DNA from: [Mycobacterium] stephanolepidis
GTDB lineage: Bacteria; Actinomycetota; Actinomycetes; Mycobacteriales; Mycobacteriaceae
DNA length: 64,000 bases
Direction of reading: 5' to 3'
Assembly: GCF_002356335.1 (NCBI RefSeq)
Contig: NZ_AP018165.1
Span: 2,914,001 to 2,978,000 of the forward strand
This document shows, in pieces, positions 28,358 to 39,387 of the stretch. The position numbers and the translations under genes are program-made. The stretch's first letter is position 1; each line of letters starts with the position of its first letter. The notes under the pieces are model-generated. The model worked only from the letters and a program-made list of their open reading frames with translations. It was not told where the DNA came from and did no database searches.

Positions 28358-29726
28358 GCCCCCATCGTGCCACGCTGTCCTGTACCGCTCGAGAGGCGGA
28401 GGACACACAAGCCGGTACCCCGATGCCGTCCAGGTACGAGCCCGCCACGGCGATCCCCGACGGCAACCCGGCGCGGATGGCATCGGCGACATCGGCGTGG
28501 CCGGGACCGTACTGCGGCATCGCGTCGATCCAGCGGGCCAGCGCCGTATCGATGGGCGTCACCGACGCACCCAGCACGGTTTCGAGATCGGTGACGGCCC
28601 AGTGCCGCAGCTGATCGTCGCTGGTGGCCCGCGCCACGGTGTCGCCGAAACGCCCGTAGGACAACCGCACCACCTGGGTGCTTCGTCCGCGCATTCCCCA
28701 CTTACCGGTCGAGAACGTTACGGCCTTGGTGTGCAGGGCTTCTCCGGATGCCACGAGCACCCCGGAGTTGGCCGGAATGGGGGCGTCACCGGGCAACGTC
28801 AGTGCCACGACCACCGAGGACGCCACCGGGACGGCCCGGGCCGCCGCCGCCGATTCGGGTGCCACCGCATCGAGGATGTCCGCCGCGCGAGGCGCGGGCA
28901 CCGCGACAACGACCACGTCCGCGTGATCGGATGCGCCGTCGCCGGTTACCGCCCAACTCTCACCGTCACGCGCGATGCCGGTCACCGCGAGCCGCCGATG
29001 TTCGGCGCGGGCGCGGCGCCAGAGTTCTTCCACCAGCACCGCGTAACCGCCGTCGATCGCACCGAAGATGCCGTTGGCCGAGATCGGCGGCAACGCCTGT
29101 CGGGCTGCGACCAGCAGGCTGCCCGCCCCCTCGTCGAGGGCACGGGCGATCCCGGGCGCCGCCGTGCGCAGGCCCGTCGTCGCGGCCGAACCCGCGTACA
29201 CGCCACCGAGTAGCGGATCGACGAGCCGCGCGACCACCTGCGGCCCGAATCGCAGCGAGACCAGGTCGGCAACGGTGGGATCGGCTCCCACGGTCCAGTG
29301 CATATCGCGCTCAGGCTCGCTGTCGATGCGCGCCACGGTCTCCTCGTCGACGAGACCGACCACCGAGGACCCCGAGGCCGGTATGCCGTTCACCGTCCGC
29401 GCGGGCAGCGGGTGCAGACGACCGCCGGCATAGATGAGCGGTCGTGCGCCGGTGGTGTCGATCCTGCGGTCGGCCAACCCCAGTTCATCCAGGAGATCCA
29501 GCACCTCGGGACGCCGGGTGATGAATGCCTCGGCGCCGATGTCGACCCGATGCTCGCCCAGGGTGATGGTGCGAAGAATTCCACCCAGCTGCTCGGCGGG
29601 GTCGTACACGGTGATGCGCGGGTCGTCGCCGAGCTCGCACCGCAGCCGATACGCCGCGGTCAGCCCCGAAATACCGCCCCCCACAACGGCAATGGAAGGT
29701 GCGGACGACCGCGTCGCTGAGGTCAC
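28350..29726 (-). CDS. hemY: Coproporphyrinogen III oxidase (HemY/CgoX type)
   Basis: This 458-residue FAD enzyme oxidises coproporphyrinogen III to coproporphyrin III in Gram-positive heme synthesis. The N-terminal dinucleotide fold is [17 protein letters not shown], with [13 protein letters not shown] and [11 protein letters not shown] following. The C-terminal FAD site reads [20 protein letters not shown] 29726 overlaps the hemE stop (GTGA). It is often called protoporphyrinogen oxidase; with ChdC next door, the coproporphyrin role is the better reading. Confidence 0.94.
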   Translation of the reverse strand: MTSATRSSAPSIAVVGGGISGLTAAYRLRCELGDDPRITVYDPAEQLGGILRTITLGEHRVDIGAEAFITRRPEVLDLLDELGLADRRIDTTGARPLIYAGGRLHPLPARTVNGIPASGSSVVGLVDEETVARIDSEPERDMHWTVGADPTVADLVSLRFGPQVVARLVDPLLGGVYAGSAATTGLRTAAPGIARALDEGAGSLLVAARQALPPISANGIFGAIDGGYAVLVEELWRRARAEHRRLAVTGIARDGESWAVTGDGASDHADVVVVAVPAPRAADILDAVAPESAAAARAVPVASSVVVALTLPGDAPIPANSGVLVASGEALHTKAVTFSTGKWGMRGRSTQVVRLSYGRFGDTVARATSDDQLRHWAVTDLETVLGASVTPIDTALARWIDAMPQYGPGHADVADAIRAGLPSGIAVAGSYLDGIGVPACVSSASRAVQDSVARWGHG

Positions 29727-30805
29727 AACGAATGCACCAGCGCCACCGCATCGGTGAGGACCACCGGATCGGTATCCGGCAACACCCCGTGTCCCAGATT
29801 GAAGATATGTCCGGCGGCACCGGCGGCCACCGCCCGGCCGCCCTCGGCCACGATCCGGCGCACCTCGCGCTCCACCACAGGCCATCCGGCCAGCAGTACT
29901 GCCGGATCAAGGTTGCCCTGCAAGGCTTTTCCGGCGCCGACCCGACCCGCCGCCACATCCAACGGGGTGCGCCAGTCCACACCGACCACAGTGGCGCCGG
30001 CCTCCCCCATGGCACCCAATAGCTCGCCGGTGCCCACCCCGAAGTGCGTCATGGGTACGCCCGCGTGGGCGAATTCATCGAAAATCCTTGTGCTGTGAGG
30101 TAACACGGCTGAGCGGTAGTCGGCCAGCGACAACGCGCCTGCCCACGAGTCGAACAGCTGCAGCGCGTCCACACCGGCGTCGAGCTGTGCACGCAGGAAC
30201 GCGATGGTGACATCGGTCAACGCGGTCATCAACGCATGCCAGGTCTGCGGGTCGCCCTGTAGCAGCGCCTTGGTGCGCTGATGGTGACGACTCGGTCCGC
30301 CCTCGACCAGATAGGAGGCCAGCGTGAAGGGGGCGCCGGCAAAACCGATCAGTGGGGTCTCGCCCAGCTCGGCGACCAGCAGCCGCACGGCGTCACTGAC
30401 GGCCTCGACCTGCCCGGGCTCCAGGCGTGGCAGCTTCGCCACGTCGGCGGTGGTGCGCACCGGATTGGCGATCACGGGACCCACATCGGGAACGATGTCC
30501 AGATCGATGCCGGCCGCTTTGAGCGGGACCACGATGTCGGAGAACAGGATGGCGGCATCAACCTGGTGCCGACGGATCGGCTGCAGCGTGATCTCGCAAA
30601 CCAGTTCAGGATTAAAACAAGCGTCCAGCATGGCGTGGTCGGCGCGCACCGCACGGTACTCGGGCAGCGAACGCCCGGCCTGCCGCATGAACCACACCGG
30701 GGGATGGCTGGGAGCCCTTCCGGCGGCAGCCGCGAGATAGGGAGAAAGCGGCAGTTCACGACGGGTTTTTGCCTGCGTCGCGCGATCTTCGTTCAATCCG
30801 GTCAT
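29723..30805 (-). CDS. hemE: Uroporphyrinogen decarboxylase
   Basis: This 360-residue enzyme converts uroporphyrinogen III to coproporphyrinogen III. The signature [17 protein letters not shown] near the N-terminus, [27 protein letters not shown] and GVDWRTPLD are all present. The start at ATG 30805 is chosen by homology; ATG further upstream adds a non-conserved tail. First gene of the heme operon with hemY and chdC. Confidence 0.96.
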   Translation of the reverse strand: MTGLNEDRATQAKTRRELPLSPYLAAAAGRAPSHPPVWFMRQAGRSLPEYRAVRADHAMLDACFNPELVCEITLQPIRRHQVDAAILFSDIVVPLKAAGIDLDIVPDVGPVIANPVRTTADVAKLPRLEPGQVEAVSDAVRLLVAELGETPLIGFAGAPFTLASYLVEGGPSRHHQRTKALLQGDPQTWHALMTALTDVTIAFLRAQLDAGVDALQLFDSWAGALSLADYRSAVLPHSTRIFDEFAHAGVPMTHFGVGTGELLGAMGEAGATVVGVDWRTPLDVAAGRVGAGKALQGNLDPAVLLAGWPVVEREVRRIVAEGGRAVAAGAAGHIFNLGHGVLPDTDPVVLTDAVALVHSL

Positions 30806-30884
30806 CACTGCCCATGCTGCCATGGCAACCTTGCACGGCGCGCCTGCGGGAGCATGTCGGCCCGGCGCGCTACCGTCCATTGCT

Positions 30885-31466
30885 GTGACGTCTGCCGAAC
30901 CAGCCCCGTTCCGCGCGGCGGTCGACGCGATGAACTCCGTGACCGTGCGTCCGGAGATCGAGCTGGGCACTATTCGTCCCCCGCAGCGATTGGCTCCGTT
31001 CAGCTATGCGCTCGGCGCGGAAATCAAGCACCTCGACACCGATAACGTGCCCGAACAATCCGAGGGTGATGCGTTCGGCAGGCTAATCCTGCTGCACGAC
31101 CCGGAGGGCGACGAGGCATGGAACGGCACGATGCGGCTGGTCGCCTACATCCAGGCCGATCTGGACGCCACCGAAGCCGTGGACCCGTTGCTACCGGAAG
31201 TTGCGTGGAGCTGGCTCGTGGATGCCTTGAACACCCGCACCACGGATCTGACGGCGTTGGGTGGCACCGTGACCGCAACCACCTCGGTCCGCTACGGCGA
31301 TATCGCCGGCCCGGGGCGCGCTCACCAGTTGGAACTGCGGGCGTCCTGGACCGCCACCGGTACCGATATCGAGACCCACGTCGAAGCATTCTGCGAGGTG
31401 TTGGAGCACGCGGCCGGCCTGCCACCGGTAGGTGTGACCGACCTGGGGTCGCGCCACCGCGCTTAG
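30885..31466 (+). CDS. DUF3000 domain protein (Rv2680-like)
   Basis: This protein of about 193 residues has [33 protein letters not shown] and [16 protein letters not shown], the pattern of the actinobacterial DUF3000 family. No signal peptide, membrane helix or catalytic motif is seen. GTG 30885 is used as start; 30822 is possible. It is followed 22 bases later by the RNase D gene, as in other actinobacteria. It is divergent from hemE; an enoyl-CoA hydratase gene (echA15 in H37Rv) is not present between them. Confidence 0.8.
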   Translation: MTSAEPAPFRAAVDAMNSVTVRPEIELGTIRPPQRLAPFSYALGAEIKHLDTDNVPEQSEGDAFGRLILLHDPEGDEAWNGTMRLVAYIQADLDATEAVDPLLPEVAWSWLVDALNTRTTDLTALGGTVTATTSVRYGDIAGPGRAHQLELRASWTATGTDIETHVEAFCEVLEHAAGLPPVGVTDLGSRHRA

Positions 31467-31488
31467 CGCCTACGCTGCTGACTCAGAT

Positions 31489-32691
31489 ATGGACACCGAA
31501 TCCGAGCTTCCCGAACCGACGCCACTGCTTCGCCCCGCCGAAGGGGTGCCGCCGATCACCGCCTCAACGGATGAAATCCGCATGGCGGCAAAACGTTTGG
31601 CATCCGGAACGGGCGCATTTGCCGTCGACGCGGAGCGAGCCTCGGGATTCCGATACTCCAACCGGGCCTACTTGATCCAGATTCGTCGACGCGGCGCCGG
31701 CACGGTGCTGCTGGACCCGACCAACGTTCCGGACGCACTCGGACCAATCGTCGAGGTGCTGGGCGCCGACGAGTGGATCTTGCACGCCGCCGACCAGGAT
31801 CTGCCCTGCCTGGCCGAATTGGAGATGAGACCGCCGTCGGTCTATGACACCGAATTGGCCGGCCGACTGGCTGGGTTCGAGAAGGTGAACCTGGCCGCGA
31901 TGGTTCATCGACTGCTGGGGCTGGGTCTGGCCAAAGGACACGGCGCCGCCGACTGGTCTAAACGGCCGCTACCGGACGATTGGCTCAACTACGCGGCACT
32001 GGACGTCGAGGTGCTCGTCGAGCTGCGCGAGAAGATTGCCGAGGTTCTCGCCGAGCAGGACAAGACCGAATGGGCCCGGCAGGAGTTCGAGTACCTTGCC
32101 CACACACCGGCCTCGGCGACCCGACGGGACAACTGGCGTCGCACCTCGGGAATCCACAAGGTACGCAAGCCCGGACAGTTGGCGGCGGTACGCGAATTAT
32201 GGCTCAGCCGTGACGAATTGGCACGCGCACGCGATGTGGCTCCCGGCCGCACGCTTCCCGATTCGGCAATCGTCGAAGCAGCCATGGCAGACCCGAAGAC
32301 ACGTAACGAGCTGATCGCCCTCCCCGTCTTCGGCGGCCCCCGGCAAAAACAGCAGGCCGATCGATGGCTCGCGGCGCTGACGAAGGCACGCAACGCAGAC
32401 ACCCCGCCACCGGTGAATGAACCCACCATCGGGCCACCGCCGGTATCGCGGTGGTCACGACGCAAGCCCGAGGCCTACGCCCGCCTGGAGGCCGCGCGCG
32501 CGGCCCTGTCGACGCTCTCTGAGCAGATCGCGGTACCCGTGGAGAACATCGTCACCCCGGAGATCGTGCGACGCCTCTGCTGGGACTGGGACGGCAGCGG
32601 GGACGTCGAGGAACTACTCGCCGGGCACGGCGCACGCCCATGGCAGCGGGAACTGACGGTCCCGATACTCAGCGAGGCACTGACCGCTTAA
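31489..32691 (+). CDS. rnd: Ribonuclease D-like 3'-5' exonuclease with HRDC domain
   Basis: This 400-residue protein has a DEDD exonuclease domain: FAVDAERASGFRYS (Asp/Glu), LHAADQDLPCL, VYDTELAGRL and NYAALDVEVLVELRE. An HRDC domain follows at about 215-290 (RPGQLAAVRELWLSRDELAR region), and the C-terminus is extended. It probably trims structured RNA 3' ends. Forms an operon with the DUF3000 gene. Confidence 0.9.
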   Translation: MDTESELPEPTPLLRPAEGVPPITASTDEIRMAAKRLASGTGAFAVDAERASGFRYSNRAYLIQIRRRGAGTVLLDPTNVPDALGPIVEVLGADEWILHAADQDLPCLAELEMRPPSVYDTELAGRLAGFEKVNLAAMVHRLLGLGLAKGHGAADWSKRPLPDDWLNYAALDVEVLVELREKIAEVLAEQDKTEWARQEFEYLAHTPASATRRDNWRRTSGIHKVRKPGQLAAVRELWLSRDELARARDVAPGRTLPDSAIVEAAMADPKTRNELIALPVFGGPRQKQQADRWLAALTKARNADTPPPVNEPTIGPPPVSRWSRRKPEAYARLEAARAALSTLSEQIAVPVENIVTPEIVRRLCWDWDGSGDVEELLAGHGARPWQRELTVPILSEALTA

Positions 32692-32747
32692 GCAGGCGAT
32701 TCTCGCCACTCGCAGAGCGCATCGAAAAGCGGAGTCTCATCGGATAA

Positions 32748-34673
32748 CTAGTCGACCTGCTGCGTAGCGGGGTTCACGGTGCTCTCCCCGATCTCGCGGC
32801 TCATCGCGGCCACCCACCCGGTGATCTTGCGGGCAATGTGCTGATCGGTCAAACCAAGCTGCTCAAGGACCTGACCCCGCGATGCGTGATCCAGGAACTG
32901 CTGCGGCACACCGATATTCCGGGCCGGGATATCCACATCGGCATCCTGCATCGCCGCGGTTACCGCGCTACCCGCTCCCCCGTGTACGCCGCTGTCCTCC
33001 AGGGTCACCACCAATCGGTGCTGGCGAGCCAGCTCGATCACATGGTCGGGCACCGGAAGCACCCAGCGCGGGTCGACGACGGTCACGCCGATCCCCTGCT
33101 TGCCGAGCCTCTCGGCCGTCGCCAACGCCGTCGACGCGAACGAGCCGACCGCCACCAGCAGCACATCGGCGTGCAATCCGCTGAGTGGCCGCGCCAATAT
33201 GTCGACACCATCGCGGCGCTCGACCGCCGGGATATCCTCGCCGACTTCGCCTTTCGGGAACCTCAGCGCGGTCGGTCCATCGTCGATCGCCAGGGCCTCG
33301 GTCAGCTCTTCGCGCAGCCGCGACGCATCACGCGGGGCGGCGACGCGCATCCCGGGCACCACGTTCAGGATCGACAGGTCCCACATGCCGTTGTGGCTGG
33401 CCCCGTCACTTCCCGTAATGCCGGCCCGGTCCAGCACGAACGTCACCGGAAGCTTGTGCAGCGCAACGTCCATCATCACCTGATCGAACGCACGGTTCAG
33501 GAAGGTGGAGTAGATCGCGACCACGGGGTGCAGGCCACCCATCGCGAGCCCGGCCGCGGAGGTGACGGCGTGCTGCTCGGCGATACCGACGTCGAACAGC
33601 CGATCGGGGAAACGCTCACCGAACTTACTGAGCCCGGTGGGGCCCGGCATGGCCGCGGTGATCGCCACGATGTTGCGGTGTTCGCTCGCCACCTCGATGA
33701 GCGAGTCGGAGAACACCGATGTCCAGCCCGGCGCCGAAGCCTTGATGGAGCGGCCCGTTTTCGGGTCGATGATGCCGGTGGAATGCATCTGCTCGGCCTC
33801 GTCGTCCTCGGCCGGCGCGTACCCCATACCCTTGCGAGTGATCACATGCACGATGACCGGGCCACCGTAACCGCGGGCGCGGCGCAGCGCATCCTCCACC
33901 GCTTGCTCGTCGTGTCCATCAACGGGCCCAACGTATTTGATGCCCAGATCGGTGAACATCACCTGCGGCGACACCGCGTCTTTGACCCCCACCTTGAGGC
34001 TGTGCATCAACGCGTACGCCAGCGGTCCGACCACCGGCATGCCACGCAGCAGCTTCTTGCTCTCGTCGAGCACCTTCTCGTATGAGGGGGTGAGCCGCAG
34101 CCCGGCCAGGTGCGAGGCGAGCCCTCCGATGGTCGGCGCGTAGCTGCGTCCATTGTCGTTGACGACGATGATGATGCGCCGATGCTCGGCGGCGGCAATG
34201 TTGTTCAGGGCCTCCCAGCACATACCGCCGGTGAGCGCGCCGTCGCCGACCACCGCGACCACGTGTCGGCGGCGTTGCCCGGTCAGTTCAAATGCTTTTG
34301 CGAGTCCATCGGCGTAAGACAGCGCGGTCGAGGCGTGGCTGGATTCCACCCAGTCGTGCTCGCTTTCGGCACGCGATGGATATCCAGACAAACCGTCTTT
34401 CTGCCGCAGCGTGTCGAAGTCGCCGGAACGCCCGGTGAGGATCTTGTGCACGTACGCCTGATGACCGGTGTCGAAGACAATCGGGTCATACGGGGATTCG
34501 AAGACACGATGCAGGGCCAGAGTCAGCTCGACGACGCCCAGGTTGGGTCCGAGATGGCCACCGGTCGCGGCGACCTTATGAATCAGGAACTCGCGGATCT
34601 CGTCGGCGAGTAAGTCCAGCTCTCGCTTCGAGAGACCCTGCAGGTCACCCGGTCCTCTGATGTCGTCAAGCAT
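32748..34673 (-). CDS. dxs: 1-deoxy-D-xylulose-5-phosphate synthase
   Basis: This 641-residue thiamine diphosphate enzyme catalyses the first step of the MEP isoprenoid pathway, condensing pyruvate with glyceraldehyde 3-phosphate. It has [19 protein letters not shown], the ThDP motif [17 protein letters not shown] and the transketolase-type [15 protein letters not shown]. The length is normal. The start ATG at 34673 follows nhaA (stop at 34695, same strand) by 21 bases, so they may share a transcript. Matches Rv2682c. Confidence 0.97.
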   Translation of the reverse strand: MLDDIRGPGDLQGLSKRELDLLADEIREFLIHKVAATGGHLGPNLGVVELTLALHRVFESPYDPIVFDTGHQAYVHKILTGRSGDFDTLRQKDGLSGYPSRAESEHDWVESSHASTALSYADGLAKAFELTGQRRRHVVAVVGDGALTGGMCWEALNNIAAAEHRRIIIVVNDNGRSYAPTIGGLASHLAGLRLTPSYEKVLDESKKLLRGMPVVGPLAYALMHSLKVGVKDAVSPQVMFTDLGIKYVGPVDGHDEQAVEDALRRARGYGGPVIVHVITRKGMGYAPAEDDEAEQMHSTGIIDPKTGRSIKASAPGWTSVFSDSLIEVASEHRNIVAITAAMPGPTGLSKFGERFPDRLFDVGIAEQHAVTSAAGLAMGGLHPVVAIYSTFLNRAFDQVMMDVALHKLPVTFVLDRAGITGSDGASHNGMWDLSILNVVPGMRVAAPRDASRLREELTEALAIDDGPTALRFPKGEVGEDIPAVERRDGVDILARPLSGLHADVLLVAVGSFASTALATAERLGKQGIGVTVVDPRWVLPVPDHVIELARQHRLVVTLEDSGVHGGAGSAVTAAMQDADVDIPARNIGVPQQFLDHASRGQVLEQLGLTDQHIARKITGWVAAMSREIGESTVNPATQQVD

Positions 34674-34694
34674 CAGGTCAGTCTACGCAGCGAT

Positions 34695-35993
34695 TCAGAT
34701 TCGGTCGCTTGGAGCGGAACCAAAAACATCGGGCACTCCGTCGTGATCGGCGTCAAGGGTCTCCTTGGCCTCGATCCGCCGATACGCGCGGTTACGCAGC
34801 CGTAGCACCACGGAGGCGACTGCCGCGGAGGTGAGCGATCCGGCAAGTACACCCACCTTGACGTGCTCGGCAGCTGATCCGGTACCGAATGCCAGTTCAC
34901 CGATGAGCAGGGACACCGTGAAGCCGATGCCCGCGAGCAGCGCCACACCGGCGATGTCGAGCCAGCTGAGGTCGTCGTCGAGGTTGGCCCGCGTGAACCG
35001 CGCCAGCAGGTAGGTGGTGAGGAAGATGCCAATCGGCTTACCCACCAGCAGACCCAGCACAACGCCCAGGGCCACCGGATCCAGCAGCGCCTGCCATAGC
35101 CCGGCGAAGCCGCCCAGGGTGACACCCGCGGCAAAGAACGCGAACACCGGCACCGCAACCCCCGCCGACACCGGTCGCATCCGATGCTCGAACCGCTCGG
35201 CCATCCCGTGCACATCGGTACGGCCATCACGCCTCAGGACGGGAACGGTGAATCCCAGGAGCACACCCGCCACCGTCGCGTGCACCCCCGAGGCGTGCAC
35301 CAGCGCCCAGGTCGTCAGCGCCAGCGGCACCAGCAGCCACCATTCCCGGCGGCGGCGCTGCACCGCCACCGCGAACAGCGCGAGCGGGATGAGCGCCAGG
35401 CCCAGTGGCGCCCAGTGCAGCTCATCGGTATAGAACACCGCGATCACGATGACGGCCAGCAGGTCGTCAACCACCGCCAAGGTGAGCAAGAAGGTACGCA
35501 GCGCCGAGGGAAGATGGGTAGAAATCACGGCGAGCACAGCGAGCGCAAAGGCGATATCCGTGGCCGTCGGTATCGCCCAGCCACGCATGGCCTCTCCACC
35601 ACCGGATGCGTTGACCGCCAGATAAATGGCGGCCGGAACGAGCATGCCGCCGACAGCCGCGACGATCGGCAACGCGGCTCGTCCCGGGTCGCGCAGATCG
35701 CCCGCCACGAACTCACGTTTGAGTTCGACACCCACGACGAAGAAGAAGATGGCCAACAGGCCGTCGGTGGCCCAGCCCGCCAGGGTGAGGTTCAGGTGCA
35801 ACCGCTCCGGCCCGACCGTGACGGCCCCCAGCCGGTAGTACCAAGAGCTCCACGGCGAGTTGGCCCACAGCAGTGCGGTCACCGCGGCCACCACCAGCAG
35901 CACACCGCCGACGGTTTCCTTACGCAGGATCTCGGCGACGCGAGAGGACTCCGCCCACGATCCGCGGGTGAAGACGCGTTGGCGCAGGCGCAT
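34695..35993 (-). CDS. nhaA: Na+/H+ antiporter NhaA with Asp-rich C-terminal tail
   Basis: This 432-residue inner-membrane antiporter has the catalytic Asp pair in [20 protein letters not shown] and the conserved [13 protein letters not shown] and [14 protein letters not shown]. It exports Na+ in exchange for protons and supports pH and salt homeostasis. The start ATG at 35993 removes a non-conserved upstream extension. The C-terminus carries [12 protein letters not shown], which looks like a DxDxDG calcium loop and is not usual for NhaA. Confidence 0.93.
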   Translation of the reverse strand: MRLRQRVFTRGSWAESSRVAEILRKETVGGVLLVVAAVTALLWANSPWSSWYYRLGAVTVGPERLHLNLTLAGWATDGLLAIFFFVVGVELKREFVAGDLRDPGRAALPIVAAVGGMLVPAAIYLAVNASGGGEAMRGWAIPTATDIAFALAVLAVISTHLPSALRTFLLTLAVVDDLLAVIVIAVFYTDELHWAPLGLALIPLALFAVAVQRRRREWWLLVPLALTTWALVHASGVHATVAGVLLGFTVPVLRRDGRTDVHGMAERFEHRMRPVSAGVAVPVFAFFAAGVTLGGFAGLWQALLDPVALGVVLGLLVGKPIGIFLTTYLLARFTRANLDDDLSWLDIAGVALLAGIGFTVSLLIGELAFGTGSAAEHVKVGVLAGSLTSAAVASVVLRLRNRAYRRIEAKETLDADHDGVPDVFGSAPSDRI

Positions 35994-36094
35994 GGCTCGG
36001 TGTCCGTTCCTTGTCGCAGGGCAAAGCTTCGCCGACCAGACTTCCCGGCACACCTAGGGCCCCACTTTATAAGATCTTTACACCTGCCGCTGTC

Positions 36095-37261
36095 TCATCG
36101 GGTCAGTAGCGCAAAGCTCTCGATGTGGTGAGTCAGTGGGAACGCATCGAACAGCCGCAGCTCACGCACCTGATATCCACGCTCCAGGTACAAGCCCACA
36201 TCGCGCGCGAATGCCGCTGCCTCACAACCGATATGGATAACCCTTGGTACGCCCGCCTCGGCGATTCGCCCGATGACCTCACGGCCGGCGCCCGCCCGCG
36301 GCGGGTCCAGCACGGCGACATCGGCCTTACCCAAGTCGCGCATGGCATGGCGTACCGATCCGCAGATCATGCTGACCTGTCGCAGATCTCCCAGGGCATT
36401 CTTGGCGCTGCGGAATGCCGGCCGGGAGGTATCGACGCTGACCACACGCCCCTTGGCTCCCACCGCTTCTCCCAGCACCGCGGCGAAGACCCCGACGCCA
36501 CCGTACAAATCCCAGGCACTCATCCCCGGTTCCAGCTCGGCCCATTCGGCGACCAGTCGGCTGTAGGTGTTCGCCGCGTCGCGGTGCGCTTGCCAGAAAG
36601 CCGTCACCGGCACCAACCAATGCCGGTCCCCTACTTTCTGAACCGCGACATCCTCGCCCTCGACCACCGATCGCCCACGCAGAACATGTCGGCGCCCCTG
36701 ATCGTCTATCACGGCGTGCAGCGGCCCCTCCGCGCCGAGTGCCGGTTCGTCGAGCCCATCGAGCAATCCCGGCACCACCTGGGCACAGCGCAGGTCGGTC
36801 ACCAGCTCGTCGCTGTGATACCGGTGAAAGCCTGGCTGGCCCAGGGCATTCACATCCAAACGCACCCGGGTCCGCCACCCCGTGGAGTCTCCGGCGCCGA
36901 TCTGTTCGGCCACGCCCTGCCAGTCGTACTTTCCGAGCCGCGCCAGCTGCTGGCTCACCACATCACCCTTGAGCTCGCGCAGATATGCGGGGTCGACGAA
37001 AGACAGATCACAGCAACCAGATTCGCCACTACCGTGCGCGATGGGACACATCGGGTCGATGCGGTGCGGTGACGGGTCGAGTACCTCGATGGCGGCGCCA
37101 TGCCAGAAGCTGGCTTGCCGGTCATCGGTGATCTGTACCCGTACCCGCTCGCCCGGTAGCGCGTATCTGACGAAGATGACGCGCCCGTCGTGCCGGGCCA
37201 CCACGCTGCCTCCATTGGCAGGGCCGCCGGTCTGGACTTCGAGAATTTCGCCCATTGCCAT
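36095..37261 (-). CDS. TrmA/RlmD-like class I SAM-dependent RNA methyltransferase with TRAM domain (Rv2689c-like)
   Basis: This 388-residue protein has an N-terminal TRAM-type RNA-binding domain (residues 1-60). The TrmA-family core has DLYGGVGVFAAVLGEAV as SAM motif, VAVLDPPRAGAGREV and VIHIGCEAAAFARDV with the catalytic Cys. A Cys cluster (CPIAHGSGESGCCD) suggests an Fe-S site as in RlmD. It probably makes 5-methyluridine in tRNA or rRNA. The start codon directly abuts the stop of the APC permease gene; ATG 37255 is an alternative. Confidence 0.88.
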   Translation of the reverse strand: MAMGEILEVQTGGPANGGSVVARHDGRVIFVRYALPGERVRVQITDDRQASFWHGAAIEVLDPSPHRIDPMCPIAHGSGESGCCDLSFVDPAYLRELKGDVVSQQLARLGKYDWQGVAEQIGAGDSTGWRTRVRLDVNALGQPGFHRYHSDELVTDLRCAQVVPGLLDGLDEPALGAEGPLHAVIDDQGRRHVLRGRSVVEGEDVAVQKVGDRHWLVPVTAFWQAHRDAANTYSRLVAEWAELEPGMSAWDLYGGVGVFAAVLGEAVGAKGRVVSVDTSRPAFRSAKNALGDLRQVSMICGSVRHAMRDLGKADVAVLDPPRAGAGREVIGRIAEAGVPRVIHIGCEAAAFARDVGLYLERGYQVRELRLFDAFPLTHHIESFALLTR

Positions 37262-39256
37262 CTAGGAGTCGAACCCTCGCCGTGAATCGCCGGGCGCGGA
37301 CTGCTCGTCGAGCTCGCGGCGACGTTCGGACGAGTCAAGCTGCCACGGAACGGATGTGACCATGACATTGGGAACGAACAGCAGGCGTCCCTTGAGTCGC
37401 AGCGCACTCTGGTTGTGCAGCACCTGCTCCCACCAATGCCCCACCACGTACTCGGGGATGAAGATGCAGACAACCGTGCGCGGCGCTTCCTTGCTGATGC
37501 GCTTGACGTAGTCCAGGATCGGCCGGGTGATTTCGCGATACGGGGAAGCGATCACCTTCAGCGGGGTGCTGAGATCGCTTGTCTCCCAATCCCTGACAAG
37601 CTCTCGCGTATCCCGATCGTCGACACTGACGGTAATGGCCTCCAGGACGTCAGGACGGGTGGCCCGGGCGTAGGCGAGGGCGCGCAGCGTGGGCTGATGC
37701 ACCTTGGAGACCAGGACGACGGCATGAGTGCGACTGGGCAGCACCACCTCACCCTCGTGATTGTCCAGCTCGCGCGCCACCGTGTTGTAGTGCTTGTGAA
37801 TCATCTTCATGAGCACAAACAGCAGGCCCATCGCCAGGATCGCGATCCACGCTCCGGCAAGGAATTTGGTGACCAGGACTACCAACAGAACGGCACCGGT
37901 CATGATGAAGCCGATGGTGTTGATGATGCGCGAGCGGAACATCTTGCCGCGCACCGCAGGATCGGTCTCGGTCGTGAGCAGGCGGGTCCAGTGCCGCACC
38001 ATGCCTATCTGGCTGAGCGTGAAGGACACGAAGACACCGACGATGTAGAGCTGGATGAGGGCGGTCACCTCGGCCTTGAACGCCACCACGAACAAAATCG
38101 CGACGGCCGACAGGAAGATGATGCCGTTGGAGAACGCCAGCCGGTCACCGCGCGTGTGCAGCTGGCGCGGCAGATAACGGTCCTGCGCCAGAATCGATCC
38201 GAGCACCGGGAAACCGTTGAATGCCGTGTTGGCGGCGAGCACCAAGATGAGCGCGGTCACCACGGTGATGAACAGGAAGCCGATTCGGAAGTCACCGAAC
38301 ACCGCCTCGGCCAGCTGCGCGACCAGGGTCTTCTGGTGGTAGTTGGCGGGCGCACCCACCAATTGCGTGGCGGGGTCCTCGGCGATCTTGGCTCCGGTGC
38401 GTTCGGCCAGCAAGATGATGCCCATGAACAGGGTGATGGCAATGCCGCCGAGGAGCAACAGCGTCGTGGCCGCGTTGCGTGACTTGGGTTTCCGGAAGGC
38501 CGGCACGCCATTGCTGATCGCTTCCACACCCGTCAATGCCGCACAGCCGGACGAGAAGGCCCGTGCGACAAGGAATACCAGCGCGAAACCCATGATGCCG
38601 CTGCCTTCGCCATGCATCTCGAAGGAGGCCGATTCCGCCTTCAGCGGGGTGCCGAGTACGTAGATCTGGAACAGCCCCCAGCCCAACATGAGGTACATGC
38701 TGACCATGAAGGCGTACGTGGGGATTGCGAACGCGGCCCCCGATTCGCGGACGCCGCGCAGATTCATCGACATCAGGATCACGATGGCGACAACCGCGAA
38801 CGTCACCTTATGTTGCGCGACAAGCGGAATGGCCGAGCCGATGTTCGACATCGCCGAGGACATGGAAACAGCGACAGTCAGTACGTAATCCACCAGCAGG
38901 GCGCTGCCGACCGTCAGGCCCGCGGTGTGCCCGAGATTGGTGGTGACCACCTCATAGTCACCACCACCGGATGGATACGCGTGCACGTTCTGCCGGTAAC
39001 TCGCTACCACCACCATCATGACGGCGGCGACCGCGAGCCCGATCCACGGTGTCATCGCATAGGCGGACATCCCCGCGACCGACAGCACCAGGAAGATTTC
39101 CTCGGGCGCGTACGCCACCGAGGACAGCGCGTCGGAGGCGAAAACCGGTAGCGCGATGCGCTTCGGCAGCAGGGTATGGCCAAGGCTGTCGCTGCGAAAC
39201 GGTCGGCCGATTACCAGGCGCCGAGCCGCCGTCGACAGCTTGGAAAGCGTAGACAC
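37262..39256 (-). CDS. APC-superfamily amino acid/potassium-type permease (Rv2690c-like)
   Basis: This protein of about 664 residues has roughly twelve membrane helices and the APC pattern FASDALSSVAYAPEEIFLVLS and YPSGGGDYEVVTTNLG, then a soluble C-terminal domain of about 180 residues ending at the RNA methyltransferase gene. It resembles KimA/KUP-like or amino-acid permeases; next to CeoB/CeoC, potassium transport is plausible. Starts at 39301, 39268 and 39256 are possible. GTG 39256 is chosen because TAATGT (39270-39265) fits a -10 box for a leaderless message. Confidence 0.85.
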   Translation of the reverse strand: MSTLSKLSTAARRLVIGRPFRSDSLGHTLLPKRIALPVFASDALSSVAYAPEEIFLVLSVAGMSAYAMTPWIGLAVAAVMMVVVASYRQNVHAYPSGGGDYEVVTTNLGHTAGLTVGSALLVDYVLTVAVSMSSAMSNIGSAIPLVAQHKVTFAVVAIVILMSMNLRGVRESGAAFAIPTYAFMVSMYLMLGWGLFQIYVLGTPLKAESASFEMHGEGSGIMGFALVFLVARAFSSGCAALTGVEAISNGVPAFRKPKSRNAATTLLLLGGIAITLFMGIILLAERTGAKIAEDPATQLVGAPANYHQKTLVAQLAEAVFGDFRIGFLFITVVTALILVLAANTAFNGFPVLGSILAQDRYLPRQLHTRGDRLAFSNGIIFLSAVAILFVVAFKAEVTALIQLYIVGVFVSFTLSQIGMVRHWTRLLTTETDPAVRGKMFRSRIINTIGFIMTGAVLLVVLVTKFLAGAWIAILAMGLLFVLMKMIHKHYNTVARELDNHEGEVVLPSRTHAVVLVSKVHQPTLRALAYARATRPDVLEAITVSVDDRDTRELVRDWETSDLSTPLKVIASPYREITRPILDYVKRISKEAPRTVVCIFIPEYVVGHWWEQVLHNQSALRLKGRLLFVPNVMVTSVPWQLDSSERRRELDEQSAPGDSRRGFDS

Positions 39257-39387
39257 GAACGCCAACATTAGGCCACGCGAGCAATCGCGGTACGGTCTCA
39301 CTTGACATCGCTGTGTCGGGTGCCGTGACGCGGCGTTCAGTATTGCGACAAGTACTAAGACGAACGCCTACCCAGAAAGGTCTTCCG

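Noticed and set aside
30822..30884. Longer N-terminus for the DUF3000 protein
   Set aside because: The added residues are not family-like; GTG 30885 gives the expected start.
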